A DNA stretch of 33,144 nucleotides from an uncultured bacterium (lineage in GTDB: Bacteria; Planctomycetota; SZUA-567; H5-PLA8; CALKMO01): the NCBI GenBank assembly GCA_937991785.1, contig CALKMO010000103.1:1-33144 (forward strand), in the 5' to 3' direction. Position numbers and translations under genes: made by a program. How positions within the stretch are numbered: position 1 is the stretch's first letter; each line of letters starts with the position of its first letter. A model generated the notes under the pieces. That model was not told where the DNA came from and ran no database searches. It saw only the letters and a program-made list of their open reading frames with translations. Shown here one piece after another: positions 27,709 to 33,144 of this stretch.

Positions 27709-28563
27709 TCAATGCTCCGGATGCAGAGCCGCGCCGACAAAGATGATGCTCAGCAGAGTGAACACGTAAGCCTGTATGAAACAGACCAGCACCTCAAGCA
27801 GCGCAATCCCCACCGCAAGCGGCACGCCGAGGATAAGTATCGCCGAACCAAGGTATGCCGCAAGACCAAGTGTGTTCGAGATGACCAAGTGCCCGGCGAT
27901 CATGTTCGAAAAAAGCCTGACGCCCAGCACGCAGCAACGGATGATAGGGCCGATCAGCTCGAGCGCGAACATCAGCGGCCACATCCACCACGGCGTCCCA
28001 GGCGGAACCATGTGGACGAAAAAGCCCGCCGGCCCCTGCTTGATCATACCGGCGGCGAACACGGTCGCGAGGACGGTCAGCCCCAGCGCGAGCGCGGCGC
28101 CTATGTTGCCGGTCGGCGTGCCGACCTCGGGTATCATGCCGAAAAGGTTGTCGGCGAGTATGAAGAAGAAATACGTAAGGAAAAGAGGCGTCAGCGGAGC
28201 CGCGTGGCGTCCGCCGACGGGTATTACCATCTCGTCACGAACGAATAGGACGAGCGACTCCACTATGTTCGCCAGCACCCCTTTGGGCGCCGTGCCGGCT
28301 TCGGCCGATCTTGCCGCTTCCCGCGCCGCCTTTATGGCTATCGCGCAAAGGATAACAGCGACGATCGCCTGCCCCAGCATATGCTTGGTAAGCACGCAGA
28401 CGAAGGGGCCTATGGTCATGGGGCCGCCGGCGGCATCTAGCGCGGCGAGCCGCTCATGGGCCGCGTCCGGATCCAGGCTCCAGAGCCAGCGCAACCCGCC
28501 GCTCTTATCAACGGCGACGACCGCGTGATCCAATATATGGGCCAGAGGATTGCCGGACGCCAT
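27709..28563 (-). CDS. atpB: F1F0 ATP synthase subunit a
   Basis: A 284-residue integral membrane protein with five or six helices. The essential arginine is Arg216 in GVRLFSNMIAGHL. TYFFFILADNLFGMIPEVGTPTGNIGAALALGL and the final QAYVFTLLSIIFVGAAL are typical of the family. Subunit a forms the two half-channels that move ions past the c-ring. The start at 28563 has GAGGTGG about 4-6 nt upstream; the frame's upstream extension is not conserved. It is the first gene of the atp operon; atpI is not recognisable ahead of it. Confidence 0.94.
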   Translation of the reverse strand: MASGNPLAHILDHAVVAVDKSGGLRWLWSLDPDAAHERLAALDAAGGPMTIGPFVCVLTKHMLGQAIVAVILCAIAIKAAREAARSAEAGTAPKGVLANIVESLVLFVRDEMVIPVGGRHAAPLTPLFLTYFFFILADNLFGMIPEVGTPTGNIGAALALGLTVLATVFAAGMIKQGPAGFFVHMVPPGTPWWMWPLMFALELIGPIIRCCVLGVRLFSNMIAGHLVISNTLGLAAYLGSAILILGVPLAVGIALLEVLVCFIQAYVFTLLSIIFVGAALHPEH

Positions 28564-29098
28564 GATGCCACCTCGATCTTCGAACGCCGCCGGAAATGCG
28601 CCGCCGCGAAGACCGGGAAAACGCGCAGGCCTTCCCCCGGAAGAGCAGCGCTCCAATCCCAGGGAGAAACGCCGCCGATGAGGCGGCAGAGGCTTAAGGC
28701 CGCTCAGCCCGATCGCCGCCGCCCAGCCTTCTCGGCTTCAAAAACCAAAAACTACCGATGCGCGCACCTGCCGGTCCCGGCCGTTCACGCCCCGATGTCT
28801 CCTCGAACCGTTCGCTTGAACTCGGCCGCCGGAAGCGAGAGATTATCGGAATCCGGATTCTCGTCCAGTGAAATCGGCTTCATTGCGCAAATAAGCCGCG
28901 CTCAGCGACTCCGGGCGGACGTTCTACTCTTGACCGTTCCAGATCTGGACCGCATCATGCCGCGCACCGTCCGGCTTCGAGGCGGGCGAGGTTCGCAACC
29001 AAAAACCCTGCGGCGGAGATGATGCGGGCGATCACCTCCGATCACACGCTGGAGCGTTGGAAGCACCCGGCGGAAAATTTTTCCTGAAAGGGAAAACC
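28564..29098. other. Divergent regulatory spacer between the atp operon and the 29099 gene
   Basis: About 535 nt with no supported gene. It must carry the promoters of both transcription units. On the minus strand a GATAAT (28842-28847) adjoins the 12-bp palindrome GAATCCGGATTC (28849-28860), but no good -35 is seen. The plus-strand candidate promoter is listed separately. The palindrome CCAGATCTGG lies at 28939-28948. Confidence 0.4.
28930..28958 (+). promoter_or_regulatory. Candidate promoter of the 29099 gene
   Basis: TTGACC (28930-28935) and CATCAT (28953-28958) are separated by 17 nt. Five of six -35 and four of six -10 positions match the consensus. The palindrome CCAGATCTGG (28939-28948) falls in the spacer and could be an operator. 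The leader to the chosen start would be about 135 nt. Confidence 0.35.
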
Positions 29099-31456
29099 GT
29101 GGTGGGCCTGAAATCATCGATGAAGTTCCAGAAGGTCGGCTCCAGCCGCCAGCTCGTCCTGGAGGAACCCGAGGACCTGGAGTCTGTCTGTGCGCTGGAC
29201 GAGGCCCACTGGGCCGCGACCAGCGCCCCGGTCGAAAGCTTCTCTTGCGATCCGGCATTCCTTAAGTTCCTTGATTCGAACGGCGACGGCCGCGTACAAA
29301 GCGGCGATGTCAAGGAGGCGTTGCGGTGGCTGTTCCGGATGCTGGCCGACCGGCGCGGCGTCTCGGATATGTCCGACGTGATGCCGCTTGATGCCCTCGA
29401 TGCCTCCCATGATGATGGGCGTGCGCTCCGCGGCGCAGCGGAACAGGTCTTGACCGATTTTGGCAGGGCCGGGGCGCGGGAGATAAGCCTTTCGGATGTG
29501 CGCGAGCGGATCAGGGTATTCAACGCGGGGCTCTACAACGGCGACGGCATCATACCTCCGGAACGGATCGGCGAGCCGGAACTCGCGGAGTTCGCGCGAG
29601 ATATCGCCGCGTGCGCCGGTAGCGCCAAGGACGCATCCGGCGCTGAGGGTATCGGTGCGGCGCAGTTGGAGGGGTTCCTGGCCGAGGCGGGCGCAAGGCT
29701 GGAGTGGCTGGGGGGCGCCGCGGCGATCCGCGAGCGATGGGCCGGGATATCAGGCGGCGGCGACGGTGCCATCGAGGCGTTCGCCGCAGCGGCGGCCGTG
29801 GAGGAGAAGCTCGACCAGTACTTCGCCTTATGCTGGCTGGAGAAAGGGCGGGAGGGGGCGGGAGACGCCGGCGCTGGTTCCGGAGGCGAGGCCTACGGCA
29901 GAGGGTCTGGCGTCGCTTCCGCAGGCCGTATCGCAGACGATCCGTTCCGAGGGCTTGACGCGACGCCGATATATTCCGGGGACCGAGCCGCGCGCGAGTC
30001 GTGGCTGAAGGCCGCGCCCGTTGCCAGGCCGCGCACCGACGGGCGGCTGGACCTGACTGCACCTCTAAATCCGCTCTTCCGCGATGCCCTTGAGACGTTC
30101 GCGGTCAAGTTCCTCGATCGCGCGTTCGGTGGGTCGGGAAGAATCCTCGATCGCGCAGCGTGGGAGCGTATAAGGGCGGACCTGGCCGCATATCGCGCCT
30201 GGCTCTCCGGGGAGAAGGGCGCCGCCCTGGCCAAGCTCGGAGAGGAAAAACTGCGCCGCTACATGTCGGGAGATCTGCCCGCCAGGCTTCGCGACCTGAT
30301 AGAGAAGGACAAGGCCGCCTCTAGGGAACTCGACCGGCTCAGGGAACTCGAGAAGCTCCTCCTCTACCGCAAGTGGCTGTGGGAGTTCGCGAACAACTTC
30401 GTCTCGCTGGCTCGCCTCTACGACCCAGAGAAATCCTCGCTGGTCGAGGCCGGCGTCCTTGTGATGGACGGCCGCAGGTTCAACCTGACCATAAGGGTCT
30501 TCGATCCGAACGGGCACAAGCGGATCGCGGCGCGGAGCAGCGTATGTCTCCTGTACCTCGACGTCTGCCGCGGCTCCGGCGAAAAATTCCAGGCCGTCGC
30601 CTCTGTGACCTCGGGCGCCACCTCCCGCATGTTCGTGGGGAAGCGCGGCGTGCTGTTCACGCCCGACGGCAAGGAATGGGACGCCCAGGTGACCGACATA
30701 ATCACGAACCCCGTGGATTTCTGGGAGGCGATGAAGCTTCCGTTCACGCGGGTGGCGGAGTTCGCCGGGAAGCAGATCGAAAAGCTTTCCGGGACGGCGA
30801 CGGCGAATATCGAGTCCCGGGCGTCGACCGAGATCTCCGCGGCCCAGAAGGCCCAGTTGCCGCCCGTCGAGGCCAGGTCCGCTGCGGGCGGGGCCCAGCC
30901 TTCCCCCGCTGCGGCCCAATCGGCGCCGCCCGCACAGGCCGTCGCGTCCCAGGCCCGGCCCGATGCGGCCAAGTCCGGCGCGGCGCGCGACCTGCTGATG
31001 GGAGGCGGCATCGCCGTGGCGGCCATCGGCAGCGCGATCGCCTTCATAACCCACATGCTGTCCTCGGTGAGCTGGCTGACCTTACTCGCCGTGCTCGTCG
31101 CGCTATTCCTCGTAGTGGCCATACCGACGATAATCCTGGCAATCATAAAGCTGCGCAGGCGGGACATAGCCTTGATACTCGAAGCCTCCGGGTGGGCGGT
31201 CAACGCGAGCCTTAAGATCAGGGGAAGGGCCGGCTCTCTGTTCACGGAAATTCCGCCGCTGCCGAAAGGCTCCATCTGGCGCCGGGAAGATATCGTATCA
31301 TCGTTCATTTCTCGCCTTCCCACCCCCCCCGCCGCTCCGGGCGGCGGGGCGGGAAGAAAGGTCGCGCTCCGGGTACTGGCCGTTCTCGCGGCCGCAGCCG
31401 CCGGCCTCCTTATCGGATGGCTGCTCTCCAGGCACGTATTGCCGCCTGTACTGTGA
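29099..31456 (+). CDS. Large membrane-anchored protein with EF-hand-like loops, unknown function
   Basis: A 785-residue protein. An EF-hand-like loop DSNGDGRVQSGD lies at 59-70 and a weaker one, YNGDGIIPPE, at about 146-155. The region 80-440 is mostly alpha-helical and charged. Residues about 445-540 form a beta-rich segment with DGRRFNLTIRVFDPNGHKRI and LFTPDGKEWDAQVTDI. An Ala/Pro/Gln linker (about 575-628) precedes two membrane helices (633-653, 659-683), then 'LILEASGWAVNASLKI', and a last membrane helix (756-776). From memory similar EF-hand proteins ending in a 'GWAVNA' region are widespread but uncharacterised. The start is uncertain: GTG 29099 has AAAGGG 6 nt upstream; ATG 29120 and TTG 29057 are alternatives. 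It is transcribed divergently from the atp operon. Confidence 0.75.
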   Translation: MVGLKSSMKFQKVGSSRQLVLEEPEDLESVCALDEAHWAATSAPVESFSCDPAFLKFLDSNGDGRVQSGDVKEALRWLFRMLADRRGVSDMSDVMPLDALDASHDDGRALRGAAEQVLTDFGRAGAREISLSDVRERIRVFNAGLYNGDGIIPPERIGEPELAEFARDIAACAGSAKDASGAEGIGAAQLEGFLAEAGARLEWLGGAAAIRERWAGISGGGDGAIEAFAAAAAVEEKLDQYFALCWLEKGREGAGDAGAGSGGEAYGRGSGVASAGRIADDPFRGLDATPIYSGDRAARESWLKAAPVARPRTDGRLDLTAPLNPLFRDALETFAVKFLDRAFGGSGRILDRAAWERIRADLAAYRAWLSGEKGAALAKLGEEKLRRYMSGDLPARLRDLIEKDKAASRELDRLRELEKLLLYRKWLWEFANNFVSLARLYDPEKSSLVEAGVLVMDGRRFNLTIRVFDPNGHKRIAARSSVCLLYLDVCRGSGEKFQAVASVTSGATSRMFVGKRGVLFTPDGKEWDAQVTDIITNPVDFWEAMKLPFTRVAEFAGKQIEKLSGTATANIESRASTEISAAQKAQLPPVEARSAAGGAQPSPAAAQSAPPAQAVASQARPDAAKSGAARDLLMGGGIAVAAIGSAIAFITHMLSSVSWLTLLAVLVALFLVVAIPTIILAIIKLRRRDIALILEASGWAVNASLKIRGRAGSLFTEIPPLPKGSIWRREDIVSSFISRLPTPPAAPGGGAGRKVALRVLAVLAAAAAGLLIGWLLSRHVLPPVL

Positions 31457-31644
31457 CCGCGCATCGCGCCGCGCCCCTGTCGGGTCCGGCGGTTCCCCGA
31501 GAGGGGATCGGATGCGATGCTCCGGGTGATGCGGCAGAGACGGCCTCCTCGCCGGCTGCGTTTTTCCCGGCAGGCATCTCGACGGCAAATCCCCTATTTC
31601 CCCGACCCCGGCAGGGAAAAGGGATGGGCTGGAAGCGGCAACGG

Positions 31645-33144
31645 CTATGGCGGCAAATTCGTCACGACGACCGTCCTGCCGTCCCTGGCAAGTTCGCGCG
31701 CTCCGTTCAGCCGCGACGAAAGCGCCGTGTCGAACCTGCGCGCCGGCAGAAAGCACAGTACAGGCGGAGAGTCCGGAGCCAAGACCTTATCGAGGGCTTC
31801 CTCAGAAGCCCAGCCCGCCCCCTCGGTCCCGTCCGCGGAGAGCTTTTCGATCCTGGCGCGGAGGTAGTAGGCGGCCCCCTCTACGTCGGTCTTATAGCGC
31901 ACGCACCTGGGGACGTCCCCGCCGCCGAGGTTTTTCTCGATCTGGCGGCATAGTCCGCGGGAGCTGCGCCCCTCCAGCATCGGACCGACGTATGGGGCAA
32001 CGTCGAGCTGGAAGGCGACCAGAATGGCGGCGCCCAGTATGGCCGCCGTCATTCCCTTTTGCATGGCTGCGATAAGGAACGGCACGGCGAAAAGCGCCCC
32101 GGCCGCCATGAAAGCGGCCTTGATGTCGCTCGGCTCGACGCCGCCGGCCGGATTTCCCGGCAAGGCTCCGGCCGGTACCGCGAGCCCGATCGCGGCGAGC
32201 GCCAAAAGCATGATAGGGCCCGGAAGCATGTCCGGCCGGATGCCGAAAAGCCGCCGGCCCCCCGCCGGCCGCTCCGCTCCGGCGGGAATTCCCCCGACCG
32301 AGGCCAGCGCCTCCGTCCAGTGAGCCGCAACGAGAACGGCCAGCGCCGGATAAATGGGAAGGATGTACGTGGCGAGCTTTGCCTTGAACGCCGAAAATAC
32401 CGCCAGGCCGACGACCGCCCAGCAGATAAGAAAGCGAAGCGCGGCGCGGCCGGTATCGACCGCCGATGCCGCGCCTTCCCCATCCTCTGCGGCGCGGCCG
32501 CTTCCTCCCCCCCCTTCCGCGGAAATCTCCGCAGCCTGCGGCGACTCCGCCGCCCGGACATTTCCCGCCGGGGGACCTCCAGCCGAAGCGTTGTGAGCCG
32601 GCGCGCCTGCCTTTCGGCCTCCGACAGCCTGCCGCGCAGCCGCCCACATGGCGCCGGGCAATCCAAGGCTCCACGGAAAGAACGTTCCGATCACCACGAG
32701 CAGGAAGTAATACGCCGGTTCAGCGTGCACCTCGCCCTCCAGCCTGCCGAGTATCTCGAACCGCACCATACTGAAGAACTCGTCCGACCCGAGCTTTGCC
32801 CACAGCGCCAGGTACCAAGGAAAGGCTACAAGGAGGAAAAGCATCGCAGCCAGCCACGCCCGCGCACCATGCAGGAAGGTACCGTTCCGCTCCCATAGCA
32901 GAAACGCCGCAGCGACCGCCGCCGGGACCAGCGCCGGGGGGCCTTTGGTAAGAAACGCCAACCCGCACAGAAGGCCGAACGCGGGTACGGCCGCGGATTT
33001 CCGAAGCCATCCCGCGTAGCCGGCGAAGAAAACGCACAGGGCGGCCGTGATAAATGCCGATAGCGTGGCGTCTGTGATCGCCGCCCGCGAGATCACAAAA
33101 AAAAGCGGTGCGGTCAATAGAATCAGCGCCGAAGATATGCCGGT
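31645..33144 (-). CDS. ArnT/PMT-type glycosyltransferase (N-terminus outside the window)
   Basis: The frame is open to the right edge, so the gene is partial; about 499 residues are visible. It is a multi-pass membrane protein. The first visible part, TAPLFFVISRAAITDATLSAF, followed by GLAFLTKGPPALVPAAVAA and VAFPWYLALW, is typical of lipid-linked-sugar glycosyltransferases of the ArnT/dolichyl-P-mannose mannosyltransferase class, as is FSAFKAKLATYILPIYPALA further on. The N-terminal catalytic acidic loop lies beyond the window. A low-complexity Gly/Ala/Glu-rich loop of about 65 residues interrupts the helices near positions 32450-32650. The C-terminal ~130 residues form a soluble domain, with 'SDIKAAFMAAG' as a last hydrophobic part. 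It is convergent with the 29099 gene; no clear terminator was seen in 31457-31644. Confidence 0.8.
   Translation of the reverse strand, partial: TGISSALILLTAPLFFVISRAAITDATLSAFITAALCVFFAGYAGWLRKSAAVPAFGLLCGLAFLTKGPPALVPAAVAAAFLLWERNGTFLHGARAWLAAMLFLLVAFPWYLALWAKLGSDEFFSMVRFEILGRLEGEVHAEPAYYFLLVVIGTFFPWSLGLPGAMWAAARQAVGGRKAGAPAHNASAGGPPAGNVRAAESPQAAEISAEGGGGSGRAAEDGEGAASAVDTGRAALRFLICWAVVGLAVFSAFKAKLATYILPIYPALAVLVAAHWTEALASVGGIPAGAERPAGGRRLFGIRPDMLPGPIMLLALAAIGLAVPAGALPGNPAGGVEPSDIKAAFMAAGALFAVPFLIAAMQKGMTAAILGAAILVAFQLDVAPYVGPMLEGRSSRGLCRQIEKNLGGGDVPRCVRYKTDVEGAAYYLRARIEKLSADGTEGAGWASEEALDKVLAPDSPPVLCFLPARRFDTALSSRLNGARELARDGRTVVVTNLPP

Overview
The window is a GC-rich bacterial chromosome segment of ordinary housekeeping and envelope genes, with several odd protein architectures. 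The best guess for the host is a member of the Planctomycetota or a close PVC relative. The guess rests on two things. Three exported proteins share a short N-terminal 'KDG...G.I' beta module, and one of them continues into 'G-K-W / G-x-E-W' repeats; both are, from memory, typical of planctomycete exported proteins. Long non-coding spacers are also present between genes of a normally compact operon. No rRNA, tRNA, phage, transposase or CRISPR was found.

Layout. 1-144 is the tail of a gene entering from the left. 451-1380 (-) is an exported PA14 protein. 2089-4660 (+) is a Fur-family regulator followed by FeoA and FeoB, a ferrous iron uptake operon with a plausible promoter and an inverted-repeat operator. 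4698-5483 (-) is a DUF1638 protein. 5992-6648 (+) is an orotate phosphoribosyltransferase. 7251-9450 (+) holds two more exported proteins with the KDG module. 9770-10117 (+) is a small membrane protein, overlapped by what looks like the broken start of a second membrane-protein gene. 10345-16953 (-) holds, in transcription order, a UbiA-type prenyltransferase, an O-antigen-ligase-like membrane protein, a duplicated SurA/PrsA-type foldase and a greatly enlarged ScpB. 17113-17730 (-) is a histidine phosphatase. 17985-20282 (+) has a PilZ-like protein and an HtrA/DegP protease.

20362-28563 (-) is a complete F-type ATP synthase operon in the classical order atpB-E-F-H-A-G-D-C, without a recognisable atpI. 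Its spacers are unusually long (up to 369 nt), and AtpA carries an insertion of about 50 residues. Divergent to it, 29099-31456 (+) encodes a 785-residue membrane protein with EF-hand-like loops and no assigned function. The window ends in a partial ArnT/PMT-type glycosyltransferase (31645-33144, -).

The least expected non-coding signal is a diverged sequence of about 125 bp present twice (1702-1827 on - and 6692-6812 on +). Each copy lies in the sense orientation upstream of a KDG-module gene, so a gene together with its leader may have been duplicated around the fur-feo-pyrE segment. Codon use is also notable: ATA (Ile) and AGG (Arg) are frequent even in conserved ATP synthase genes.
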